Assembly (NCBI GenBank): GCA_964477115.1
Contig: CAYZCY010000012.1
Coordinates: 1 to 38,919 of the forward strand
Length of the DNA stretch: 38,919 nt
Direction of reading: 5' to 3'
Origin: RGIG3135 sp964477115
GTDB taxonomy: Bacteria > Actinomycetota > Coriobacteriia > Coriobacteriales > Eggerthellaceae
Shown: piece by piece, positions 19,291-28,236 of the stretch
How the letters are laid out: each line of letters begins with the position of its first letter
How positions within the stretch are numbered: the first letter of the stretch is position 1
Notes under the pieces: model-generated
What the model was told of the DNA's origin: nothing
Databases searched by the model: none
Seen by the model: the letters and a program-made list of their open reading frames with translations, nothing else
Program-made: the position numbers and the translations under genes

Positions 19291-21173
19291 TATTCGTCCT
19301 CCTCTTCCTCGAAGTCGTCCTGTGCGTTTTCGCCTACGAGATCGGGCATGTTGGATCGCACGGCGCCGACCGCAACATCGATGGCGCCCATCACGTCGTC
19401 AAGCGCGCTTCCCGGTGCCACCATAGGGTACACGTTTTGGTCTCGCGAAATGGCCACGTCGAGCAGGAAGGGTCCCGGGTAGGCTATCATACGAGCGATG
19501 GCGCCGGCTACTTCCTCGGGTTTTTCCACGCGTTCCGCCTGCCAGCCGTAGGCGTCGGCCAGCTTCACGAAATCGGGGTTTGCCGCAAGCAGGGTGGAGG
19601 AGTAGCGCTCGTTGTAGAACAGGCGCTGCCACTGACGAACCATGCCCAGGCAGCGGTTGTCCATGATCATGACCTTGACGGGGACGCCGTTGATGCCGGC
19701 GGTTGCCATTTCCTGGCTGTTCATCTGGAAGGATCCGTCGCCGGCTACGCACACCACCGTCTTGTCGGGATTGCCAACGGCAGCGCCGATGGCGGCGGGG
19801 AAGCCAAATCCCATGGTTCCCAGGCCTCCGCTCGACAGGAAGCTGCGCGAACATTCCCGGTCGATGAACTGATGCGCCCACATCTGATGCTGTCCGACTT
19901 CGGTGACCACGATGGACTGGTAAGGGTCAAGCTGGGAAGAGAGCTCCTTCATGACCAGCTCGGGGACGATGTCCTCGGGGGTGTCGCCTACGTTGGGATG
20001 GTAGAAGGGGTAGCGTTCGCGCCAGCTTGCGATGGTTTCGAGCCATTCGTCGGTTCGCGGCGTGCAGCCCTCCTTCTCCAGCTGTTCGATCATGCCCTCG
20101 AGAACACCCTTCAGATCACCTACGATGGGAACGCGCGCGGGCAGGATCTTTCCGATCTCGGCGGGATCGATGTCGATATGGATGATCTTCGCATTCGGTG
20201 CGAATTCGGAAAGGCGTCCCGTAACGCGATCGGAGAAGCGCGCGCCCGCCGCGATGAGCAGATCGCATTCGGTGACGGCGAGGTTGGAATACTTTGCGCC
20301 GTGCATGCCCACGGGTCCCAAGTTGAGCGGGTGAGACGCCGCCAGCGAGCCTTTGCCCATAAGCGTGGTGACCGCGGGGATGCGCATGAGGTCGATGAGC
20401 CTTACCAGCTCCTCGCTTGCATCCGAGATGCCCACGCCGCCGCCAACGCACAGCAGCGGACGCTCTGCCTGGGCGATGAGCTTGCAGGCTGCGCGGATCT
20501 GCTTGGCGTTGCCGCGATAAGTGGGCTTGTACGAGGGCAGGTTAACCTCGTCGGGATACTCGAACACCATGGGAGCGCCCGCCAGGTCGGAGGGCACGTC
20601 GATGAGCACCGGGCCGGGGCGTCCCGTGACGGCAATGTGGAAGGCCTCGCGGAAGGTGGCGGTGAGCTCGTCGGTGGACTGCAGCAGGAAGCTGTGCTTG
20701 ACTACGGGCATGGTGATGCCCACGATGTCGGATTCCTGGAACGAGTCGGTTCCGATGACCGCCCGCGGCACCTGGCCGGTGATGACCACCAGAGGAACGC
20801 TGTCCATGTAGGCGGTTGCGATGCCGGTGACGGTGTTGGTTGCGCCCGGGCCGCTCGTCACCACGACAACGCCGGGTTTGCCGGTGGATCGGGCGTAGCC
20901 GTCCGCCATGTGAACGGCGCCCTGCTCATGGCGTGCGAGCACGTGGGTGATCTGGGTGGAGTCGTAAAGCGCGTCGTAGATCTTGAGCGCCTGGCCTCCG
21001 GGATAGCCGAAAATGGTGTCGACGCCTTCGGCCTCGAGCGAGGCGACTATGGCCTGCGCGCCGAGCATGCGCTGCCCCTGCTTGGTCGTCTTGCCGCCCA
21101 AGCCCCGAGGTGCGCCTATGATGGCTGCGCTGCGCCTGGTTTCGGCGGTGCCTTCCTTGGTTTTTTTCGTCAT
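19290..21173 (-). CDS. ilvB: Acetolactate synthase large (catalytic) subunit
   Basis: Thiamine- and FAD-dependent enzyme forming acetolactate or acetohydroxybutyrate. The 627 residues show an N-terminal extension of about 35 residues (basic, MTKKTKEGTAETRR), then GAQAIVASLEAEGVDTIFGYPGGQALKIYDAL with the activating Glu, and the TPP/Mg motif GDGSFQMNSQEMATA. An Asp/Glu-rich tail closes the protein. It overlaps ilvD by ATGA and ilvN by one base. The start is fixed by the ATGA junction and AAGGGAG about 10 nt upstream; an internal start at MLGAQ would remove the extension. Confidence 0.95.
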   Translation of the reverse strand: MTKKTKEGTAETRRSAAIIGAPRGLGGKTTKQGQRMLGAQAIVASLEAEGVDTIFGYPGGQALKIYDALYDSTQITHVLARHEQGAVHMADGYARSTGKPGVVVVTSGPGATNTVTGIATAYMDSVPLVVITGQVPRAVIGTDSFQESDIVGITMPVVKHSFLLQSTDELTATFREAFHIAVTGRPGPVLIDVPSDLAGAPMVFEYPDEVNLPSYKPTYRGNAKQIRAACKLIAQAERPLLCVGGGVGISDASEELVRLIDLMRIPAVTTLMGKGSLAASHPLNLGPVGMHGAKYSNLAVTECDLLIAAGARFSDRVTGRLSEFAPNAKIIHIDIDPAEIGKILPARVPIVGDLKGVLEGMIEQLEKEGCTPRTDEWLETIASWRERYPFYHPNVGDTPEDIVPELVMKELSSQLDPYQSIVVTEVGQHQMWAHQFIDRECSRSFLSSGGLGTMGFGFPAAIGAAVGNPDKTVVCVAGDGSFQMNSQEMATAGINGVPVKVMIMDNRCLGMVRQWQRLFYNERYSSTLLAANPDFVKLADAYGWQAERVEKPEEVAGAIARMIAYPGPFLLDVAISRDQNVYPMVAPGSALDDVMGAIDVAVGAVRSNMPDLVGENAQDDFEEEEDE

Positions 21174-22843
21174 GATACGTATGCTCCCTTATCTGCAGAG
21201 GAAACGAGTTTGGCGTACTTGGCCAGCACGCCGTGGTGGTGCTTGGGCGCCGGCGCCTGCCAGGCGGCTTTGCGCGCGGCAAGTTCGGCTTCGGGTATGT
21301 CGAGGGACAGAATGCCGCCCTCGATGTCAACGGTGATGGGGTCGCCCTCTTCGACAAGCGCAATGGGGCCGCCGGCTGCGGCTTCGGGGCTGACGTGTCC
21401 GATGGCTGGGCCTTTGGTTGCGCCGGAGAAGCGTCCGTCGGTGACAAGCGCTACCGAAGTGGACAGGCCCATGCCGCAGATGGCGCTCGTGGGCATGAGC
21501 ATCTCGCGCATGCCGGGTCCGCCCTGGGGACCTTCGTAGCGGATGACCACCACGTCGCCGGCGACAATGCGCCCGGCGTTGATGGCCTCGCAGGCGGACT
21601 CTTCGCTGTCAAAGACGCGCGCGGGGCCGGTGTGGCGCATCATGGACGGGTCGACAGCCGCCTTCTTTACGATGCCTCCGTCGGGTGCCAGGTTGCCGTG
21701 CAGCACGCGCAGGGCCCCTTCGGCGGTGATGGGATTGCTGTGCGTGCGGCATACCACGCCGTCAGCTGGATGCGTATGCTTTTCCAGGTATTCGGGAAGA
21801 GGGCCCATGCAGGTGAGCGCGCTTTCGTCGAGCAGGCCGAGCTCGCCCAGCTCATGCATGACCACGGGCACGCCGCCGACTTCGTAGAGGTCGGAAAGCG
21901 GTCGCGGTCCGGAGGGCTGCAGCTTTACCAGATGCGGCGTGCGTGCGCTTGCCGCATCCCAGTCGTCCATGGTGATGGGATGCCCCGCGCACTGCGCGAT
22001 GGCGGTCAGATGAAGCACCGTGTTGGTGGATCCGCCGAAGGCCATGTCGCATTCCATGGCATTGTGGATGGCCGCTGGCGTGATGATGTCGCCTATGCGC
22101 ACCTGCTTTTCCACGAGCTCCATGATCTTCATGCCTGCATGCTTGGCTAGGCGCACTCTCTCAGAGTACACGGCGGGGATGGTTCCGTTGCCGGGAAGCG
22201 CGATACCCAAGGCCTCGCACAGGCAGTTCATGGAGTTAGCCGTGAACAAGCCCGAGCAGCTGCCGCAGGTGGGGCAGGCCGTTTCCTCATAGTAGCGAAG
22301 CGTCTCTTCGCTCATGCTGCCCGCCGCCACCGAGGCTACGCCGTCGAAGAGCGTGTTGAGGTCGGTGGTGGGGCCGCAGCCTCCCGGCTGCTTGCCGGCA
22401 AGCATCGGTCCGCCCGACACGAATACGGTGGGGATGTTAACGCGCAGCGCGCCCAGGATCATGCCGGGTACGATCTTGTCGCAGTTGGGAATGCATACCA
22501 CGCCGTCAAAGGCATGTCCCTGAACGGCACACTCAAAGCTGTCAGCTATCACTTCGCGTGAGACAAGCGAGTAGTGCATGCCCTCATGGTTCATGGCTAT
22601 GCCATCGCAAACGCCGATGGTTGAGATTTCGAAGGGGACGCCGCCAGCTAGGCGGATGCCCGCCTTCACGGCCTCGGATATCTTGTCGAGGTTGGTGTGG
22701 CCGGGGATGATGTCGTTTCGGGAGTTGAGTACCGCGATGAACGGGCGGTCCATCTCCTCGTCGGTTATGCCGTCAGCCTTGAGCAGGCTGCGGTGCGGTG
22801 CGCGTGCGAGACCTTGCGTTATCTGGTCGCTGCGAAGCTTCAT
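21170..22843 (-). CDS. ilvD: Dihydroxy-acid dehydratase
   Basis: Iron-sulfur enzyme that dehydrates the dihydroxy acids to 2-oxoacids for valine and isoleucine. The 557 residues contain the cluster cysteines in VVCIPNCDKIVPGM and TACPTCGSCSGLFTANSMNCL. The N-terminus MKLRSDQITQGLARAPHRSLLKADG is typical. ATG 22843 was preferred over 22876: GAGGAG lies upstream and the earlier start has no ribosome site. First gene of the minus-strand operon; about 370 nt of leader RNA with a T-box-like structure precede it. Confidence 0.96.
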   Translation of the reverse strand: MKLRSDQITQGLARAPHRSLLKADGITDEEMDRPFIAVLNSRNDIIPGHTNLDKISEAVKAGIRLAGGVPFEISTIGVCDGIAMNHEGMHYSLVSREVIADSFECAVQGHAFDGVVCIPNCDKIVPGMILGALRVNIPTVFVSGGPMLAGKQPGGCGPTTDLNTLFDGVASVAAGSMSEETLRYYEETACPTCGSCSGLFTANSMNCLCEALGIALPGNGTIPAVYSERVRLAKHAGMKIMELVEKQVRIGDIITPAAIHNAMECDMAFGGSTNTVLHLTAIAQCAGHPITMDDWDAASARTPHLVKLQPSGPRPLSDLYEVGGVPVVMHELGELGLLDESALTCMGPLPEYLEKHTHPADGVVCRTHSNPITAEGALRVLHGNLAPDGGIVKKAAVDPSMMRHTGPARVFDSEESACEAINAGRIVAGDVVVIRYEGPQGGPGMREMLMPTSAICGMGLSTSVALVTDGRFSGATKGPAIGHVSPEAAAGGPIALVEEGDPITVDIEGGILSLDIPEAELAARKAAWQAPAPKHHHGVLAKYAKLVSSADKGAYVS

Positions 22844-22883
22844 GTTTTTGTTGCGCCTCTCCTCATCTGCGGGCATTACCCGT

Positions 22884-22912
22884 GTCTGATCAGGCGTTTT
22901 ACCTGATCAGAC
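22884..22912 (-). other. 11-bp hairpin just upstream of the ilvD ribosome site
   Basis: GTCTGATCAGG (22902-22912) and CCTGATCAGAC (22884-22894) pair perfectly around a 7-nt loop. It lies downstream of the leader terminator and about 20 nt upstream of the ilvD Shine-Dalgarno region. No T-run follows, so it is not a terminator; a role in RNA stability or initiation is possible. Each arm itself contains the palindrome CTGATCAG. Confidence 0.5.
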
Positions 22913-22931
22913 TGGACTTTTGCCCGAAAAC

Positions 22932-22964
22932 AAAAAATCCTGCTGCAAGTAGCTTGCACCAGGA
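22932..22964 (-). terminator. Attenuator terminator in the ilv leader
   Basis: On the minus strand TCCTGGTGCAAG pairs with CTTGCAGCAGGA (one G-G mismatch, 3-nt loop) and is followed by six T. It lies about 90 nt before ilvD and so can only stop transcription of the leader. The left arm contains UGGU (22958-22961), complementary to a tRNA ending ACCA. An overlapping alternative stem, GCA..CCA with TGG.TGC (22956-22974), would block it. Confidence 0.8.
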
Positions 22965-23211
22965 CCTGGAATGCGGAAAGGCCATCTGCCATGAGGGGCG
23001 GATGCTTACGCGACATTGACGGAGTCACCGGTTCGACGCTACTTGCTCTTACGGTCCGGCGGTAAGCCTGCGACCGCAAACGCGTTCATGTCAAACAGCT
23101 CGGAGGCCTTTTTCGGAACGCCCACCACCGGCTCGCAAAACCGCCGGCTCTCTGCCAGATGGGTTAGCCCCTACTCTTCCTCGTCATTGCATTTGAAGAA
23201 TATGAACTTAA
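22932..23211 (-). promoter_or_regulatory. T-box-like leader of the ilvD-ilvB-ilvN-ilvC-leuA operon
   Basis: T-box leaders sense uncharged tRNA and control readthrough. Read on the minus strand, the leader has stem I hallmarks. The base is GTTCAT (23202-23207) with ATGAAC (23084-23089), then TCAAA/TTTGA. A K-turn follows: GC/GC, a 3-nt bulge, tandem G-A pairs, GAGG/CCTC. Above it are AGTA (23172-23175) opposite GAA (23112-23114) as S-turn, and a distal part CAGAGAGCCGGCGG with GCGAGCCGG. A CATC/GATG hairpin and the terminator complete it. The specifier should lie just after GAA in AAAGG, which does not spell Leu, Ile or Val, and the canonical GGUGGNACCGCG box is not obvious. The T-box class is well supported; the tRNA is unresolved. 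Confidence 0.72.
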
Positions 23212-23217
23212 GCTCGA

Positions 23218-23245
23218 AGTATACGCCTGTTTGCCTCAAGTTCAA
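23218..23245 (-). promoter_or_regulatory. Promoter of the ilv-leuA operon
   Basis: On the minus strand TTGAAC (23240-23245) and TATACT (23218-23223) are 16 bp apart, a close sigma70-type match. Transcription would begin near 23211, immediately before the 5' arm of leader stem I, which supports the assignment. Confidence 0.7.
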
Positions 23246-23279
23246 GAACGCAAGTGTTGAATTCTTGTTTCGAAATCCA

Positions 23280-23295
23280 ATTCGAAGCTTCGAAT
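23280..23295. promoter_or_regulatory. 16-bp perfect palindrome between divergent ilv and leu promoters
   Basis: ATTCGAAGCTTCGAAT is fully self-complementary and lies 4 bp upstream of the leuC -35 element and 35 bp upstream of the ilv -35 element. That is where a dimeric regulator could act on one or both promoters. The binding protein is unknown. Confidence 0.45.
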
Positions 23296-23299
23296 AATC

Positions 23300-23327
23300 T
23301 TGAGATTCACCGAACCGGTGCTACAAT
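23300..23327 (+). promoter_or_regulatory. Promoter of the leuCDB operon
   Basis: TTGAGA (23300-23305) and TACAAT (23322-23327) are 16 bp apart. The start would fall near 23334, giving a short leader of about 35 nt to the leuC ATG, with no room for a T-box. The two divergent operons therefore have different control. Confidence 0.65.
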
Positions 23328-23368
23328 CGAGCCGCTTTGTTGCCGTTCCGTGTGGAAAAGGAGTTGTC

Positions 23369-24634
23369 ATGGCAAGACCTATGACGATGGCGGAAAAGAT
23401 TCTCGCCGCCCATGCGGGCTTAGACGAAGTTCAGCCTGGACAATTAATCGAATGCAATCTCGACCTCGTTCTGGCGAACGACGTTACAGCCCCCATAGCT
23501 ATCAAGGAGTTTGGCAAGATCGGCGTCGAGAAGGTATTTGATCCCACCAAGGTGCTGCTGGTTCCCGACCACTACACCCCGAACAAGGACATCAAGAGCG
23601 CCGAGTTGGCCAAGACGGTTCGCGATTTCGCGCGCGCTCAGGGCATTACCCATTACTACGAAGTGGGCTGCGTGGGCGTTGAGCATGCGCTCCTTCCCGA
23701 ACAGGGAGTGGTTGGAGCGGGTGATTTGATCATCGGAGCTGACAGCCATACCTGCACCTACGGCGCTCTCGGCGCGTTTTCGACAGGCGTCGGCTCGACT
23801 GACGCTGGCGTTGGCATGGCTACCGGCAAGGCGTGGTTCAAGGTGCCGGAGTCCATTCTCTTCAAGATCGAAGGCGAGCTTGCGCCGGGTGTGACCGGCA
23901 AGGACGTGATCCTGCACATCATCGGCCTCATCGGCGTTGACGGCGCGCTGTATTGCGCCATGGAGTTTACCGGCAGCGCTATCTCCTCCATGAGCATGGA
24001 GGAGCGCCTCACCATGTCGAACATGGCCATCGAGGCAGGCGGTAAGGCGGGTCTTATCGCTGTTGATGAGGTAACGCGCGCCTATATGGACGGTCGCGTC
24101 GAGCGCCCGTACGTTGAGTACCATTCCGACCCGGATGCCGAATATGCGAAGGTGTACGAGATCGACGCCGCCGATATCTCTCCCACGGTGGCTTTCCCTC
24201 ACCTTCCCTCCAACACCCGCCCCGTCACCGAGGCACGTCACATCAGCATTGACCAAGCCGTCATCGGAAGCTGCACCAACGGCCGCATCGAGGACATGCG
24301 CCAGGCTGCGGCGGTTTTGCGCGGACGCAAGGTGCACGAAAGCGTGCGCTGCATCATCATTCCCGCCACGCAGCTGGTATATCGCCAGTGCATGGAGGAG
24401 GGTCTGATGGAAATCTTCCTCGATGCCAACTGCGCGGTTTCCACGCCCACCTGCGGACCCTGCTTAGGCGGTCACATGGGCTGCCTTGCCGCGGGCGAGC
24501 GCGCCATCGCCACCACCAACCGCAACTTCGTCGGCCGCATGGGCGACCCCACGAGCGAGGTGTACCTTGCGTCTCCGGCGGTTGCCGCGGCGAGTGCGGT
24601 GCTTGGGCATATTGGTCTTCCCGAAGATCTATAA
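23369..24634 (+). CDS. leuC: 3-isopropylmalate dehydratase large subunit
   Basis: Aconitase-family iron-sulfur enzyme that with LeuD isomerises 2-isopropylmalate to 3-isopropylmalate. The 421 residues put it in the short LeuC/homoaconitase-like group rather than the 465-residue enterobacterial type. Cluster ligands are visible as IGSCTNGR and TPTCGPCLGGH, and GADSHTCTYGALGAFSTGVGSTD is conserved. ATG 23369 has AAGGAG upstream; the open frame to 23300 lies within the promoter. It heads the leuCDB operon, divergent from the ilv operon. Confidence 0.95.
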   Translation: MARPMTMAEKILAAHAGLDEVQPGQLIECNLDLVLANDVTAPIAIKEFGKIGVEKVFDPTKVLLVPDHYTPNKDIKSAELAKTVRDFARAQGITHYYEVGCVGVEHALLPEQGVVGAGDLIIGADSHTCTYGALGAFSTGVGSTDAGVGMATGKAWFKVPESILFKIEGELAPGVTGKDVILHIIGLIGVDGALYCAMEFTGSAISSMSMEERLTMSNMAIEAGGKAGLIAVDEVTRAYMDGRVERPYVEYHSDPDAEYAKVYEIDAADISPTVAFPHLPSNTRPVTEARHISIDQAVIGSCTNGRIEDMRQAAAVLRGRKVHESVRCIIIPATQLVYRQCMEEGLMEIFLDANCAVSTPTCGPCLGGHMGCLAAGERAIATTNRNFVGRMGDPTSEVYLASPAVAAASAVLGHIGLPEDL

Positions 24635-24640
24635 GCTGAC

Positions 24641-24823
24641 GGCTTTTCCTGGCGGCGCATTTGGGGTTCAGAACCCGTGATGATTCGCACACGGCGCGAA
24701 GGCCGCTTAGCTCATCATCCCGGAACCTTCGCCCCAACTTCACTCGCCAGGGAAAGCCTGTAGTGTTCGGGGCTTGACCGCGAGGCGACGACGCATCGAG
24801 GCGAAGCTTCGCAGGTAAGCCCC
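24641..24823 (+). other. Structured intergenic element between leuC and leuD
   Basis: The 218-nt gap holds two nested foldings. In the first, GGCTTTTCCTGGCG (24641-24654) pairs with CGCCAGGGAAAGCC (24745-24758) with one G-U; inside are TTGGGG/CCCCAA (24661-24666/24732-24737), GATGAT/ATCATC (24679-24684/24714-24719) and a CGGC/GCCG tip. In the second, GGGGCTT (24769-24775) pairs with AAGCCCC (24817-24823), enclosing the palindrome GCGAAGCTTCGC (24801-24812). There is no T-run, so it is not a simple terminator. It may tune leuC:leuD ratio or mRNA processing. No known riboswitch is recognised. Confidence 0.55.
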
Positions 24824-24852
24824 ATTACCTCAAAATGATCGAAAGGATCTTT

Positions 24853-25344
24853 ATGAAGTTCAAAGGAACTGCGCACCGTTACGGGCGCGATATCGATACC
24901 GACGTCATCATTCCGGCGCGCTACCTCAACGTGACCGATCCGCAAGCTTTGGCCAAGCATTGCTTGGAAGACCTCGACACCAGCTTCGTCGAGCGCGTGC
25001 AGGAAGGCGATATCCTCGTGGCCGAGGAGAACTTCGGCTGCGGCAGCTCTCGCGAGCACGCTCCCATCGCCATTAAGGCGGCGGGTGCCAGCGTGGTCAT
25101 CGCCAAAAGCTTCGCGCGCATCTTCTATCGCAACTCCATCAACATCGGCCTGCCCATCATGGAATGCCCTGCGGCGGTTGACGCCATCAGGCAGGGGGAC
25201 GTGGTCAGCGTTGATGCCGATGCGGGCGTCATCGTGAACGAAACGACGGGCGAGAGCTTTGAAGCCCAGCCCTTCCCGCCTTTCATCTGCGAGATCATCG
25301 AAGCGGGCGGTCTTATCGAACGCACGAAGCGCAGTTTGGGCTAG
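24853..25344 (+). CDS. leuD: 3-isopropylmalate dehydratase small subunit
   Basis: Swivel-domain partner of LeuC, 163 residues, the short form that goes with the homoaconitase-like large subunit. Motifs GRDIDTDVIIPARYL, NFGCGSSREHAPIAIKAAG and FARIFYRNSINIGLP are typical. ATG 24853 follows AAAGGATCTTT; an upstream in-frame ATG at 24835 has no ribosome site. The unusual 218-nt structured gap separates it from leuC, whereas leuB follows after 13 nt. Confidence 0.95.
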   Translation: MKFKGTAHRYGRDIDTDVIIPARYLNVTDPQALAKHCLEDLDTSFVERVQEGDILVAEENFGCGSSREHAPIAIKAAGASVVIAKSFARIFYRNSINIGLPIMECPAAVDAIRQGDVVSVDADAGVIVNETTGESFEAQPFPPFICEIIEAGGLIERTKRSLG

Positions 25345-25357
25345 GAGTGGTGCTGCT

Positions 25358-26464
<1,107 letters not shown>

Positions 26465-26482
26465 TATCAGGCCATCAGATCG

Positions 26483-26545
26483 GCCGCCGAGACCTTGTCG
26501 TGCGCGGGAAATCCCGCGTCGCGCAGGGCTTCGGCGGCTGTTTTT
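26483..26545 (+). terminator. Terminator of the leuCDB operon
   Basis: GCCGCCGA (26483-26490) pairs with TCGGCGGC (26531-26538), enclosing a CGCGGGA/TCCCGCG hairpin (26503-26509/26512-26518). TGTTTTTGC follows on the plus strand. Confidence 0.7.
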
Positions 26546-26677
26546 GCATGCCCTGCCTTTGGGCGAAAAATCAGCTTGACCTCAACGTTTCGGCCCCCGC
26601 GCCTCTTCGCAGTTTCTCCACAAATAGAGTACAATCTGCCAAATATCTTTCCTGCGAATACTACGAAAGGCTGGACC

Positions 26678-28066
26678 ATGGAAAGAGAGAAATTTGGTTC
26701 GCGCTTGGGGTTCATTCTCATCAGCGCGGGTTGTGCGATCGGTTTGGGAAACGTGTGGCGCTTCCCCTACATCACCGGCGAATACGGCGGTGCGGCCTTC
26801 GTGCTCATGTACCTGGTCTTCATGGTGGTGCTGGGCCTGCCCATCATGGCCATGGAGTTTGCCGTCGGCCGCGGCAGCGGCAAGTCCACCGCGCGCGCCT
26901 TTGACGTGCTCGAGCCCAAAGGCAGCAAGTGGCACAACTTCAAGTGGGTGGGCCTTGCGGGTAACTACCTGCTGCTCATGTTCTACACCACGGTTGCCGG
27001 TTGGATGCTCGCCTACATCCCCAAGATGGCATCGGGTGAGTTCGATGGCGCTACGGGCGAGCAGACGGCTGCGGCTTTCGGCAGCATGCTGGGGGATCCC
27101 ATCGGACTCATCTTCTGGATGCTCGTGGTGTGCGCCGTGGCCATCGCGCTGTGCGCCATGGGCTTGCAGAAGGGCGTTGAGCGCATCACCAAAGTCATGA
27201 TGATCGCGCTTCTTGCCATCATCGTGATTCTCGTGGTTCGCGCCCTGACGCTTCCGGGCGCTATGGCTGGCGTCGAGTTCTACCTCAAGCCTGACTTCTC
27301 CAAGATCTTCTCAAGCCCGGATGCCTTCTTCGAGGCGGCTTACGCGGCAATGGGCCAGTCCTTCTTCTCGCTGTCCATCGGCATGGGCTCCATGGCTATC
27401 TTCGGCAGCTACATCAACAAGGATCGCTCCCTCATGGGCGAGGCCGCAACGGTTGGCATTCTCGACACCCTTGTCGCCCTCACCACCGGCCTCATCATCT
27501 TTCCCGCATGCTTCGCCTTCGGCGTTTCTCCCGACTCGGGCCCGGGTCTCATCTTCCAAACCCTGCCGCCCGTGTTCGAGCAGATGCCCTTCGGCGCTGC
27601 GTGGGGCGTGCTGTTCTTTATCCTCATGAGCTTTGCCGCCCTGTCTACGGTCATCGCCGTGTTCGAGGGCATTTGCGCTTGGTGCATGGATCAGTGGGGT
27701 TGGGACCGCAAGAAGGCCGTCATGGTCAACGCCATCGGCGTCCCGCTGCTTTCCATCCCCTGCGCGCTCGGCTTCAACGTGCTTTCGGGCTGCGTAGTTC
27801 CGGGCATCGGCGACATCCAGGCCGTCGAGGACTTCATCGTTTCGAACAACATCCTGCCGCTCGGCAGCCTGATCTTTGTGGCCTTCTGCGTGAGCAAGCG
27901 CGGTTGGGGTTGGGACAACTTCCTGGCCGAGGCCAACGCCGGCACGGGTCTGAAGTTCCCGAAATGGCTGTTCAACTGGATGCGCTTCGGCGTGCCCGCC
28001 TTGGTTTTGGTCATCCTGGTCATGGGCTGGATGCCCATTATCCAAGCTTGGCTTGGGATGGGCTAG
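26678..28066 (+). CDS. Sodium-dependent neurotransmitter-symporter-family (NSS) transporter
   Basis: Multi-pass inner-membrane sodium symporter of 462 residues, related to LeuT, MhsT and TnaT, which take up amino acids. The N-terminus REKFGSRLGFILISAGCAIGLGNVWRFPYITGEYGGAAF is the hallmark of the family, with the unwound TM1 (GCAIGLGNVWRFP) forming sodium and substrate sites. About 11-12 hydrophobic segments are visible. ATG 26678 has AAGG about 9 nt upstream; TACAAT (26630-26635) may be its -10 element. The substrate cannot be assigned; a branched-chain or other hydrophobic amino acid would suit the neighbouring leu operon, but a terminator separates them. Confidence 0.92.
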   Translation: MEREKFGSRLGFILISAGCAIGLGNVWRFPYITGEYGGAAFVLMYLVFMVVLGLPIMAMEFAVGRGSGKSTARAFDVLEPKGSKWHNFKWVGLAGNYLLLMFYTTVAGWMLAYIPKMASGEFDGATGEQTAAAFGSMLGDPIGLIFWMLVVCAVAIALCAMGLQKGVERITKVMMIALLAIIVILVVRALTLPGAMAGVEFYLKPDFSKIFSSPDAFFEAAYAAMGQSFFSLSIGMGSMAIFGSYINKDRSLMGEAATVGILDTLVALTTGLIIFPACFAFGVSPDSGPGLIFQTLPPVFEQMPFGAAWGVLFFILMSFAALSTVIAVFEGICAWCMDQWGWDRKKAVMVNAIGVPLLSIPCALGFNVLSGCVVPGIGDIQAVEDFIVSNNILPLGSLIFVAFCVSKRGWGWDNFLAEANAGTGLKFPKWLFNWMRFGVPALVLVILVMGWMPIIQAWLGMG

Positions 28067-28098
28067 GCCTTTGTGTTCGGTTGATTTGTTGCATGGAA

Positions 28099-28127
28099 GG
28101 CGCTCGCATTTGCGGGCGCCTTATTTG
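28099..28127 (+). terminator. Terminator after the NSS transporter gene
   Basis: GGCGCTCGC (28099-28107) pairs with GCGGGCGCC (28112-28120), with one G-U pair and a 4-nt loop, followed by TTATTTGC. It lies between this gene and the convergent helicase gene. Confidence 0.7.
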
Positions 28128-28236
28128 CAGATGCCAAAGGTGAGCGCAAGCTTCTTGCATGGGCGAGGGCGGAAAGCATTGACCGGCCCTTTCCCGCTGC
28201 TTTAATTCTTGCGTCCGCGCACGAAGCGGAATCTGT

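Noticed and set aside
19437..21539. A 700-codon plus-strand frame over ilvB and ilvD
   Set aside because: Antisense to well-identified ilv genes and without any conserved motif; an artefact of codon bias.
22991..23060. A GGTTCGA-type T-loop suggesting a tRNA or tmRNA end near the ilv leader
   Set aside because: No acceptor stem, anticodon arm or CCA fits around it, and the segment is part of the minus-strand leader.
23166..23189. A short ATG frame (MTRKSRG) on the minus strand as a leader peptide for classical attenuation
   Set aside because: It has no Leu, Ile or Val codons and coincides with the K-turn and S-turn sequence of stem I.
24641..24758. A terminator of leuC
   Set aside because: The strong stem is not followed by a T-run and leuD directly downstream must be expressed with leuC.
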